DNA from: Clostridium saudiense | Lineage (GTDB): Bacteria; Bacillota; Clostridia; Clostridiales; Clostridiaceae | Assembly (NCBI RefSeq): GCF_000577815.1 | Contig: NZ_CBYM010000034.1 | Coordinates: 1-37,168 of the forward strand | Length of the DNA: 37,168 nucleotides | Reading direction: 5' to 3' | Shown here: positions 20,490-27,732 of the stretch, piece after piece | Numbering within the stretch: position 1 is the stretch's first letter | Layout: each line of letters begins with the position of its first letter | Notes under the pieces: generated by a model | Seen by the model: only the letters and a program-made list of their open reading frames with translations | Told to the model about the DNA's origin: nothing | The model's database searches: none | Program-made: the position numbers and the translations under genes

Positions 20490-20713
20490 GACATCAATAT
20501 ACATTTTCCTCAGGGGGAAATGAAAACAACTCCTTGATAATATCATGAGTAAAATATCATTATGCAAAAATAATACGGTTTCATAAAATAAAAAACTCCA
20601 GCCCCTTGAGGAATTTAAGATATTAAAGGTGAAAAGATAAAAAAGTACAATTATATGGTGATTTAAGGATTGAAAAAACAGCGACAAGCTATGCTTCGCT
20701 GTTTTTTCAATTA
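20490..20713 (+). ncRNA. Candidate structured small RNA, about 225 nt
   Basis: This gap of 477 bases between mscS and a small membrane protein holds a promoter, a GC-rich structured segment and a terminator, but no gene. TTCCTCAGGGGG (20506-20517) pairs over 12 bp with CCCCTTGAGGAA (20602-20613). Inside it ATGAAA (20520-20525) pairs with TTTCAT (20579-20584), and a small ATTAT/ATAAT hairpin may form. Two ACTCC stretches (about 20528 and 20595) are complementary to a Shine-Dalgarno core, a trait of many Gram-positive small RNAs. The structure does not match any riboswitch, 6S RNA or SRP RNA that I can recognise. It could instead be a leader regulating the gene at 20805, but the terminator lies before that gene. 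Confidence 0.45.
20670..20713. terminator. Terminator of candidate small RNA
   Basis: A perfect 15-bp stem (20670-20684 with 20696-20710) has its T6 tract in the 3' arm, as in bidirectional clostridial terminators. Confidence 0.75.
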
Positions 20714-20804
20714 ACCTTTTAATTAGGTGTGAATAATAATATGATTTAATGGCTAGACTTTCAATAAATAGATCGAATAAATAATTTAGTTAGAGGTGAA
20801 TTAG

Positions 20805-21014
20805 ATGATTAATTTTTTGGTAGGTTTAGGAGCAAGTATAGGAGTTATTATAATTTATTCATTATTAAAGGTTGCAAGTGATTTTGACGATGAAGTTGAT
20901 GAAATGTATAAAGAATATGATTACTATGATAATTGTGAGTTAAATAAAAAATATAATTATTATGAGGATACACATAGAAAAAATCCTAATAAGGATCAGT
21001 ATGAAAATAGATAA
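20805..21014 (+). CDS. Small single-pass membrane protein, unknown function
   Basis: This 69-residue protein is not recognised. One hydrophobic segment (LVGLGASIGVIIIYSLLKVA, about 5-24) is followed by a strongly acidic, Tyr-rich tail (DFDDEVDEMYKEYDYYDN) and a polar end. The ATG has AGAGGTGA 8 bases upstream, which supports translation. It stands alone after the small-RNA candidate. The charged tail would face the cytosol by the positive-inside rule only weakly, so topology is open. Confidence 0.6.
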   Translation: MINFLVGLGASIGVIIIYSLLKVASDFDDEVDEMYKEYDYYDNCELNKKYNYYEDTHRKNPNKDQYENR

Positions 21015-21126
21015 TCTAAAGTATATAAATTTTTGTAAGTTAAAATTCATATAAGTAAATATTTAATAATAATAGAAGAAAAGTTAATATTATAAAAAAA
21101 GGCATATAAAATTTCTTTGGAATATA

Positions 21127-21213
21127 TTGACAAAAGAAGCGAAAAAGTATATATATAAAAGTAGAAGCAAGGGTGGTTCTATAGTAGAAATACTAGAATC
21201 AACTTGCTTTTTT
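21127..21213 (+). ncRNA. Promoter fused to a terminator hairpin (mini-transcript; T-box-like 3' motif)
   Basis: In the 369-base gap 21015-21383 a perfect TTGACA (21127-21132), 17-base spacer and TATATA (21150-21155) predict a start near 21162. Immediately after comes a long imperfect hairpin (21165-21209) with a GAAA loop and a T6 tract, so the predicted RNA is only about 50 nt. Its 5' arm contains AAGGGTGGTTCTA, close to the T-box core AGGGTGGNACC, where TGGN pairs with the tRNA end. There is no stem I or specifier loop downstream of this promoter. It may be a remnant of a T-box leader or a tiny RNA. The rest of the gap shows nothing else I can name. Confidence 0.4.
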
Positions 21214-21383
21214 ATTTAAAAAAAGTGTAATGACGATAAAGCTGTGTATGATTCCTTTTGCATGAGGACATATAAATGATTTTATGCAGTACAGAAACAC
21301 TTAGTTTATATAGTAAATTTTATAGGGGTTTATAAGAAGATAATTTTTAGGTATGCATTATAAAAGGATTAGGGGGGAAAGGT

Positions 21384-21839
21384 ATGGATAGTATAATTAT
21401 GAATTATATTGAAGAAAAATTAACTGATAATTTGAAGAAAGATTTTGTAGTTGCAGCAATACACTTTATAGTTGATGAAGAATTATGTAGTGAAGAAGAT
21501 ATTAAAAAAATAGAAAATAGAAAAAAAGATAAAAGAGATGAAAAAGTCGATGATTGCTTAAAGCTTTCAGCTATTTATGGATATATTGTTTATAGAGCAG
21601 TTACATCAGGAAAGTTAGATGAAGAAACTGATATGAAGTGTTGTAAGATATTAATGGAATTAAGTAGAACGGTAAGTAATTATATAACTGCAGAAATAGG
21701 AGGAAAAGAATTAGTGGATTATTTTAAAGAATTTACTTCAAAATTAAGAATAAGTAATGAGTGTAATAAATTTGTTCTAAATAAAATTAATAATATGGAA
21801 GAATATGATATTCAGTGGGAAGCAACTCATGAGAATTAA
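21384..21839 (+). CDS. Conserved-looking hypothetical soluble protein
   Basis: I do not recognise this 151-residue protein. It looks cytosolic and mostly alpha-helical, with a very charged stretch (EEDIKKIENRKKDKRDEKVDD, about 38-58) followed by two amphipathic helices containing two adjacent cysteines (MKCCKILMELS). It has no signal peptide or membrane segment. The ATG is preceded by AGGGGGGAAAGG, a strong site. It is followed by a bidirectional terminator shared with rubrerythrin and has no partner gene on its strand. Confidence 0.65.
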   Translation: MDSIIMNYIEEKLTDNLKKDFVVAAIHFIVDEELCSEEDIKKIENRKKDKRDEKVDDCLKLSAIYGYIVYRAVTSGKLDEETDMKCCKILMELSRTVSNYITAEIGGKELVDYFKEFTSKLRISNECNKFVLNKINNMEEYDIQWEATHEN

Positions 21840-21904
21840 TAATTTAAAAGAATGTAATATTAATTTAGAAGCTAGTTATGAACTTTAAAGATTAAGATAT
21901 AAAA

Positions 21905-21943
21905 AAAGCCCGAAAATATCAAGAAATAAGATTTTTTGGGCTT
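21905..21943. terminator. Bidirectional terminator facing rubrerythrin
   Basis: AAAGCCCGAAAA (21905-21916) pairs with TTTTTTGGGCTT (21932-21943), with A and T tracts outside. It lies between convergent genes. Confidence 0.75.
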
Positions 21944-21963
21944 TATATTATATTTAAAATTAA

Positions 21964-22560
21964 TTATTTACCTTCAAAAGATGATTCATCAAATTTAATG
22001 AAAAAGCCTTGTGGATGAGCGCATACAGGACATTTAGCAGGAGCTACTTGACCTTCATAAATAAATCCGCAATTTGTACACATCCAAGCTGATGTTGCAG
22101 TATCTTTAAATAATGATCCGTTTTCAAGTCTATCTGCATATTTCTTAAATCTTTTACTGTGAACATTTTCTACAGAAGCAACATTACTAAATAATATTGC
22201 TATATCAGGGAAACCTTCATCTTTAGCTATTCTAGAAAATTCAGGATAAACATTTACGCCTTCGTTATTTTCATCACGTTCTGCTAATCTTAATAATTTT
22301 AAAGTACTAGTTTCAACTTCAACAGGATAAGAAGCAGTAATTTCTATTTCTTGTCCGGAGAATTCTTTTAATTTATCCATAAATTGTTTGGCATGAGCAA
22401 TTTCTTGATTAGCAGTATAAAGGAATAAATCTTGTAAGATAGAATAGCCTTCCTTTTTAGCAGCAGAAGCAGCAAATGTATATCTATTTCTTGCTTGGCT
22501 TTCACCAGCAAAAGCTTTAAGTAAATTTTCTTTTGTCTTACTTGAATTAAAATCAGTCAT
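21964..22560 (-). CDS. rbr: Rubrerythrin
   Basis: Rubrerythrin is a cytosolic non-haem iron peroxidase that detoxifies hydrogen peroxide in anaerobes, with electrons from NADH via rubredoxin-type partners. The N-terminal four-helix diiron domain shows KAFAGESQARNRYTFAASAAKKEG (first ligand Glu20) and ANQEIAHAKQF (ExxH), then SVENVHSKRF (ExxH), giving the usual Glu/His diiron ligand set. The C-terminal rubredoxin domain binds iron through WMCTNCGFIYEG and APAKCPVCAHP. The 198-residue length is standard. On the complement AAAGGATGG precedes the ATG at 22560. It is a single-gene unit. No clear PerR box was found upstream. Confidence 0.96.
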   Translation of the reverse strand: MTDFNSSKTKENLLKAFAGESQARNRYTFAASAAKKEGYSILQDLFLYTANQEIAHAKQFMDKLKEFSGQEIEITASYPVEVETSTLKLLRLAERDENNEGVNVYPEFSRIAKDEGFPDIAILFSNVASVENVHSKRFKKYADRLENGSLFKDTATSAWMCTNCGFIYEGQVAPAKCPVCAHPQGFFIKFDESSFEGK

Positions 22561-22762
22561 TATAAATTACCATCCTTTCATCTCGTTTATTTTATATTCT
22601 ATGCAATTTACCAAATTTTATTCAATAGGGCAATATTCTTTAAAAACTCAAAAAAATTTCAGAAAATAACCTAATTAATTTACCTCAAATTTCCAATAGT
22701 GTATTGAAAGCTATTATGGAAGAGTGATAAAATATGTAGATAGAGATAGGGGTTGATAAAAT

Positions 22763-23572
22763 ATGAATTGTTCAAAACATCATGATAGAGAAGCAAAAGG
22801 AATGTGTGTCAGATGTAATAGGCTTATTTGTGAAGAGTGTGCAGTAAAAATTAATAATAAATATTATTGCAAAGAGTGTGTTTCTGAAATGTATTCAACA
22901 GATAATGAAAATGATAATACTTATAATAATAATTCAAATAATATGAATTATACTAATGATAGTAATTTAGGTAATAATATAAATGAAATAAATAACCCAA
23001 ATAATAATCAAGAACAATTAGATTTAGGGAAAGTCAATTCATATACAAATGTGAATGTAAGCGATAGTTTATATAGGAATTCAAATAATAATTCACAAGA
23101 AAATTTATATTCAAATTATCAAACTAATCAATATGGAAATACAGGTGTTAAAATAGATAGAAAGTATAAAGAAGCAAGTTATGTTTTATCAATAATAGCA
23201 ATTGCACTTTTGATTCCTAAGGTGGTTTTGGCTATTGGTGGTTTTGCAGATTGCTTTGAAAATATGTATCTTTCAATAAGGTATGATGAAGGGGTTAGAG
23301 CATTATTTTTCTTTATAAATTCTTTATTAACATTAATTGAACCATTAATAATTATTGCATTAGCAGCATTATCATTTAAGAACTTTATGAAATTGAAAAA
23401 GGTTGTTAGGATTATAGCCCCAATAGCTGTAGTTGCGATATTTACATTATTAATATTTATTACTGGAAATATTGCATTAAGATTTATATACATTAGTCCA
23501 TTTATAAGCATGTTATCTTACATTATTCCTGTTGCTTTAATTGTAATAGCAAATTGTTTAGATAAGGAATAA
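22763..23572 (+). CDS. B-box-type zinc finger membrane protein
   Basis: Residues 3-39 form a B-box-like zinc site: Cys3, His6, Cys15, Cys18, Cys23, Cys26, Cys36, Cys39 (MCVRCNRLICEECA, YYCKEC). A long Asn-rich linker (about 45-125, NDNTYNNNSNNMNYTND and similar) follows, then four hydrophobic segments (about 133-155, 178-200, 212-233, 240-262). So a small cytosolic metal-binding head is tethered by a disordered linker to a membrane domain. Such B-box heads on membrane proteins occur in Firmicutes with unknown function. The ATG has AGGGGTTGAT upstream. It is a single-gene unit with its own terminator. I cannot assign a function. Confidence 0.8.
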   Translation: MNCSKHHDREAKGMCVRCNRLICEECAVKINNKYYCKECVSEMYSTDNENDNTYNNNSNNMNYTNDSNLGNNINEINNPNNNQEQLDLGKVNSYTNVNVSDSLYRNSNNNSQENLYSNYQTNQYGNTGVKIDRKYKEASYVLSIIAIALLIPKVVLAIGGFADCFENMYLSIRYDEGVRALFFFINSLLTLIEPLIIIALAALSFKNFMKLKKVVRIIAPIAVVAIFTLLIFITGNIALRFIYISPFISMLSYIIPVALIVIANCLDKE

Positions 23573-23605
23573 GTTTAATTAAATACAAGATTATTAAGCA
23601 AGTTG

Positions 23606-23657
23606 ATGTTAAGATTAAAATCAATCTTTTGAATAGAGTTTTAATCTTAACATTTTT
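23606..23657 (+). terminator. Terminator after the B-box protein gene
   Basis: A perfect 15-bp stem (23606-23620 with 23639-23653) is followed by TTTT. Confidence 0.8.
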
Positions 23658-23750
23658 ATTTGTAAAAGGTTTTATTAGTATACTTAATAATGTAAAATAG
23701 GATTAATGAAATAAATTAAGGATATAAATTCAATATAGGAGGTAAGGATA

Positions 23751-24869
23751 TTGAGTAAGATAAAGGTTTTAAGCGTATTTGGAACGAGGCCTGAAGCAAT
23801 AAAAATGTGTCCATTAGTTAAAACGTTAGAAAAGGATGAAAGAATAGAATCAATAGTATGCGCAACAGGTCAGCATAGAGAAATGTTAGATGCAGTTTTA
23901 GAAATATTTAATGTAAAGCCACAATACGACTTAAATGTAATGTCACATGGACAAACAATTGTAGATGTTTCAAATAAGGTTTTAACTGGAGTAGATAAGG
24001 TAATTAAAGAATGTAATCCAGATATAGTATTAGTTCATGGAGATACTTCAACTACATTAAATGGAGCATTAGCAGCTTTTTATAATCAAAAACCAATTGG
24101 GCATGTAGAAGCAGGGCTTAGAACTGGAGATATATATTCACCATTTCCAGAAGAAGCAAATAGGAAGCTTACTGGAGCAATTGCAACATTACATTTCGCT
24201 GCAACAAAGAGTAATAAGGAAAATTTAGAAAGAGAAAATATACATAATAATATATATATAACAGGTAACACTGTAATTGATGCACTTTTAAGTGTAATAG
24301 ATGAAAATCATAAGTTTGAAGATGAAAGTTTAAATAAGATAGATTTTGAAAATAAGAAATTAATTTTATTAACTGCGCATAGAAGAGAAAATTGGGGAGA
24401 ACCAATGAAGGGAATCTTTGCAGCGGTTAGAGAAATGATTGCTAGAAATGAAGATGTTAATGTTATATTCCCTATGCATAAAAATCCACTAATAAGGGAA
24501 CTTGCAACTGAAGGGTTCAGAGGAATTGAAGATAAAGTACATTTAATTGAACCTTTAGAGTATGTTGATTTTGCTAATTTAATGGCTAAATGTTATCTTA
24601 TAATGACTGATTCAGGAGGAATTCAAGAGGAAGCTCCTGCACTGGGTAAACCAGTTATGGTTTTAAGAACTGAAACTGAAAGACCAGAAGCTATTGAGGC
24701 TGGCACAGTTAAATTAGCTGGTATAAATAAGGATGATATTTTTAATATAGCAAATGAACTTATTAATGATAAAGAAGCTTATGAAAAAATGGCACATGCA
24801 GCTAATCCATATGGAGATGGAAAAGCTTGTGAAAGAATAGTAAATAATATAATTGAATATTTTAAGTAA
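23751..24869 (+). CDS. wecB: UDP-N-acetylglucosamine 2-epimerase (non-hydrolysing)
   Basis: The enzyme converts UDP-GlcNAc to UDP-ManNAc, the precursor of the ManNAc in the wall teichoic acid linkage unit (also called mnaA). The 372-residue GT-B fold protein has FGTRPEAIKMCPLV at the start, catalytic candidates Asp98 (HGDTST), Glu120 (HVEAGLRTGD) and Glu134/135 (FPEEANR), His210 in TAHRRENWGEP, and the UDP-binding SGGIQEEAPALGKPVMVLR with TERPEA. Allosteric UDP-GlcNAc-binding residues in these motifs also look intact. It starts at TTG 23751, fixed by AGGAGGT 7 bases upstream. It is a single-gene unit with a terminator. It complements GlmS/GlmM, which supply its substrate, and the LCP ligases, which attach the polymer. 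Confidence 0.95.
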   Translation: MSKIKVLSVFGTRPEAIKMCPLVKTLEKDERIESIVCATGQHREMLDAVLEIFNVKPQYDLNVMSHGQTIVDVSNKVLTGVDKVIKECNPDIVLVHGDTSTTLNGALAAFYNQKPIGHVEAGLRTGDIYSPFPEEANRKLTGAIATLHFAATKSNKENLERENIHNNIYITGNTVIDALLSVIDENHKFEDESLNKIDFENKKLILLTAHRRENWGEPMKGIFAAVREMIARNEDVNVIFPMHKNPLIRELATEGFRGIEDKVHLIEPLEYVDFANLMAKCYLIMTDSGGIQEEAPALGKPVMVLRTETERPEAIEAGTVKLAGINKDDIFNIANELINDKEAYEKMAHAANPYGDGKACERIVNNIIEYFK

Positions 24870-24876
24870 CAAAATC

Positions 24877-24927
24877 CTCCTAAGAGTAATACTGAAGTAT
24901 TACTTACTTGGGAGTATTTTTATTTTT
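24877..24927 (+). terminator. Terminator after wecB
   Basis: A two-part stem (24877-24884 with 24907-24914; 24885-24893 with 24896-24904) is followed by TATTTTTATTTTTT. Confidence 0.85.
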
Positions 24928-24994
24928 TAAATTTGGCAAAAAGATATATAATTAATAAATTAATTTATGAAAAATTACTATTATTTTTGTGATA

Positions 24995-25003
24995 TGTTAT
25001 ACT
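24995..25003 (+). promoter_or_regulatory. Extended -10 promoter of sensor kinase gene
   Basis: TGTTATACT (TGn plus TATACT) lies 80 bases before the kinase start; no good -35 is visible. Confidence 0.45.
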
Positions 25004-25083
25004 TGAACATAAAAAGAAAATAATGTAAAGTTAAATGTGCAAGAAAAAATTTGCTTTTAGAATTAGAACTAGGGGATAAGAGT

Positions 25084-27417
25084 GTGTTTAATTTAGGTAA
25101 GGAAGAAGTAGTGAAAAAGAATAATCAAATAATAGTATTACTTATATTAGCTTCATTATTAGTTATTGGCTTTTTTGTTTACTTATTTATAGATTATGAA
25201 GTTGGATATAAATATATAGTGGGACAAGGTTTTATAGCATCTACACATGATATTGTTACTTGTATATTTTTAAACATAATGGCCTATTTAGGGTGCTTAA
25301 TTTATTACATAGGAAATGAAAAAGATGAGTATTTTATTATTTCATTGATATATTTAAATTTATTAATAGGTATAATATATGAAGGAATATTTGGAATTGA
25401 AAATTGGGGAATAATTAATGCAATTTTAAGAGCGCTAATATTAATATCAATTTTATATATAAATCGTATAAAAAGCCTTATTGCAAGTGGTAAAAAAATA
25501 ATAGTATCAAATTTAGTTATAGGATTTACCATTATTAATATTTCTATAGAAAGATATCTAATAAATAGATATAGAGCTATGGGATATAGGAATTTAATAA
25601 TAATTGCAATTATTCTATCAGTTATTATTAGTTTCATAGCAATTATAATTTTAGCTAGAAATGCTATTAAGAACTTAGATGTATTATATTCTTATGTGCT
25701 TACAAGCATTTCATTATTAGTTAGTAGAAAGTTTATTATTATATATGGAATATTTAATTTTCCAACAGAAAATAATTTAGGAATACTTAAGCTATACATG
25801 GGTTTAACTAAGTTTTCATTTTTATTTATAGTATGTGGAGTTTTTATGCAAGTTCTTTTGAAAACAAAAGAAAATGTACAATTAAGCTCTGAGTTAAAAA
25901 TATTTTATAAATTAGCAGAGTTTAATTATAGTGAACAAATAGCACTATTTGATAGCAATGGAGAGTTATGTTATGCAAATAAAAAATTTAGGGAATCAAT
26001 AAGTAAATCACAGGATGAACTAAAGCAGTATGATGATATAAGAAGAAGTTTATATGAAGGTGGATATAGTGTTTTAGGATTGATTAAGCTTTTAAATGAA
26101 AACACTGATATAAAGAAGGTTTTAGAAGTAGAAAATATTGATAGAGTTTTTGAAGTTTATGGTCAAAAAATATATACACCTAATAATAAGATTTATTATG
26201 CCTTTAAATTTAATGATATAACTGAAGAGTATCGTAAAAATCAAGAAACTAAAAATAATGAAAAAATATTATCGGATATAATAGATGATATACAAGAGAT
26301 GATAATAGCTCTTGATAAGGATGGAAATATTATATTTTTAAATCTAACAGCTAAAAAGTACATTGGAGATATTGATTTTAAACAAAAGAAAATAAATTAT
26401 GCTAGTTTAGTAAGTAATCCTGATCAAAGAGAAAATTTTGAAGCAAAAATAAATGAAAAAATAAGATATTCTATAAGTATAGATGAAGGAAAAACTATAG
26501 AAATTGAATCTATAACTTTAAAGATAAAGGATAAAGAAATATCTAAAGTGGACAAGATAATTTTAGCAAGAAATCCAGGTGAAAGTAATAAATATAACAA
26601 CCTACTTTTAGAATATGATAAATTTAAAGAACATGAAAGAATAAAAAATAATTTCATTATAAATTTATCTCATGAATTTATAACACCTATAAATGTTATT
26701 TTTTCAGTAATTCAATTATTAGAGAATGTAGATATTTCTGATAAAGATCAATTAGTAAGCATATATAGTAAATATAAAAAGCCTGTAAAGGTAAATTGTT
26801 TGAGGATATATAGAACTATTAATAATATAATTGACACATTAAGACTAGATTATGAAAATATTGAGATGAATTTCAAAAATATAAATATAGTTGAATTGGT
26901 AGAAGAAATTGTAAGCTATATTGCAAAGTATTCAAATAATATTAATATAATATTTGATACAGAATTTGAGGAAAAGATAGTAAGTTGTGATCCAAGTAAA
27001 ATAGTTAAAGTAATTACTAATATATTAGCTAATGCTATTAAATTTAGCCCAAATAATAGTGAAATACATATTAATATTAAATGTGAAGATTCTATGATAA
27101 TTATTGAATGTATTGATAATGGAATAGGTATAAGTGAAGAGATGATTGAAAATATATTTGAGCCATTTTTACAAGTTGATAATTCATTGAGAAGAGCGAG
27201 TGAAGGTAGTGGAATGGGATTAAGTATTGCTAAGAAGCTAATAGAGCTACATAATGGAAGTATTTCTGTTGAAAGTAAATTAGGAATAGGAAGTATCTTT
27301 AGAATAATTTTACCGGATAATTGTTTAGAAAGTTCACATGATAATATTAGTAAAATTTACGAAGTGAACAGTAAAGAAATAGATGCAGAATTATCCGATA
27401 TATATAATTTGTATTAA
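25084..27417 (+). CDS. Orphan membrane-bound PAS sensor histidine kinase
   Basis: The N-terminal half (about residues 15-265) has some eight hydrophobic segments, forming a membrane-embedded sensor like MASE domains. Two PAS domains follow (about 275-385 with IALFDSNGELCYANKKFRESI and ITEEYRKNQ; 397-500 with MIIALDKDGNIIFLNLTAKKYIG). Then comes HisKA with NLSHEFITPINV (phospho-His530) and HATPase with NILANAIKFSP, DNGIGISEEM and GSGMGLSIAKKLIELHNGSISV. The H-box reads HEFITP instead of the usual HELRTP. I prefer GTG 25084 (777 aa), with AGGGGAT 6 bases upstream; GTG 25111 with AAGGAAG is nearly as good, and TTG 25051 has no site. No response regulator is adjacent. It is the intact relative of the pseudogene at 14154 and shares its C-terminal ELSDIYN tail. 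Confidence 0.9.
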   Translation: MFNLGKEEVVKKNNQIIVLLILASLLVIGFFVYLFIDYEVGYKYIVGQGFIASTHDIVTCIFLNIMAYLGCLIYYIGNEKDEYFIISLIYLNLLIGIIYEGIFGIENWGIINAILRALILISILYINRIKSLIASGKKIIVSNLVIGFTIINISIERYLINRYRAMGYRNLIIIAIILSVIISFIAIIILARNAIKNLDVLYSYVLTSISLLVSRKFIIIYGIFNFPTENNLGILKLYMGLTKFSFLFIVCGVFMQVLLKTKENVQLSSELKIFYKLAEFNYSEQIALFDSNGELCYANKKFRESISKSQDELKQYDDIRRSLYEGGYSVLGLIKLLNENTDIKKVLEVENIDRVFEVYGQKIYTPNNKIYYAFKFNDITEEYRKNQETKNNEKILSDIIDDIQEMIIALDKDGNIIFLNLTAKKYIGDIDFKQKKINYASLVSNPDQRENFEAKINEKIRYSISIDEGKTIEIESITLKIKDKEISKVDKIILARNPGESNKYNNLLLEYDKFKEHERIKNNFIINLSHEFITPINVIFSVIQLLENVDISDKDQLVSIYSKYKKPVKVNCLRIYRTINNIIDTLRLDYENIEMNFKNINIVELVEEIVSYIAKYSNNINIIFDTEFEEKIVSCDPSKIVKVITNILANAIKFSPNNSEIHINIKCEDSMIIIECIDNGIGISEEMIENIFEPFLQVDNSLRRASEGSGMGLSIAKKLIELHNGSISVESKLGIGSIFRIILPDNCLESSHDNISKIYEVNSKEIDAELSDIYNLY

Positions 27418-27420
27418 TTT

Positions 27421-27466
27421 AAACACCATCTTAAAATGTTAATAATTTTAAGATTGTGTTTCTTTA
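27421..27466 (+). terminator. Terminator after sensor kinase
   Basis: A 17-bp stem with one mismatch (27421-27437 with 27445-27461) is followed by a short T stretch. The rest of the 315-base gap 27418-27732 is very AT-rich; no VirR box or riboswitch is visible, and only a weak TAAAAT -10 (27665-27670) precedes the protease gene. Confidence 0.75.
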
Positions 27467-27732
27467 TTATAAGTTGTGAAAAGTAATAAGAAAAAGTAGG
27501 AGAAAAATAAACAAATAGTAAATGAATAATTAACAAATTGCTAATTATATAAAAGTTATATTTTTAAATTTATAAAAAATAAAAATTGAATTATAAATTT
27601 AATTTAATTCAAAAAACAATTACAAAAATGAACGTAAAGAGTTTAAAAAACGAAAAAAATAGAGTAAAATATAAAAAGATAAGTACTAAGTAAGGCAATT
27701 ATCTATATTTGGCGAAAAAAGGAGAGGTGTAA

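Noticed and set aside
20490..20713. 6S RNA or SRP RNA at this locus
   Set aside because: The long-range helix closes only the 5' half and the expected 6S central bubble or SRP apical motif is not visible.
27464..27732. VirR box or riboswitch before the protease gene
   Set aside because: No CCAGTT-type pair and no GC-containing conserved aptamer elements could be found; the region is plain AT-rich DNA.
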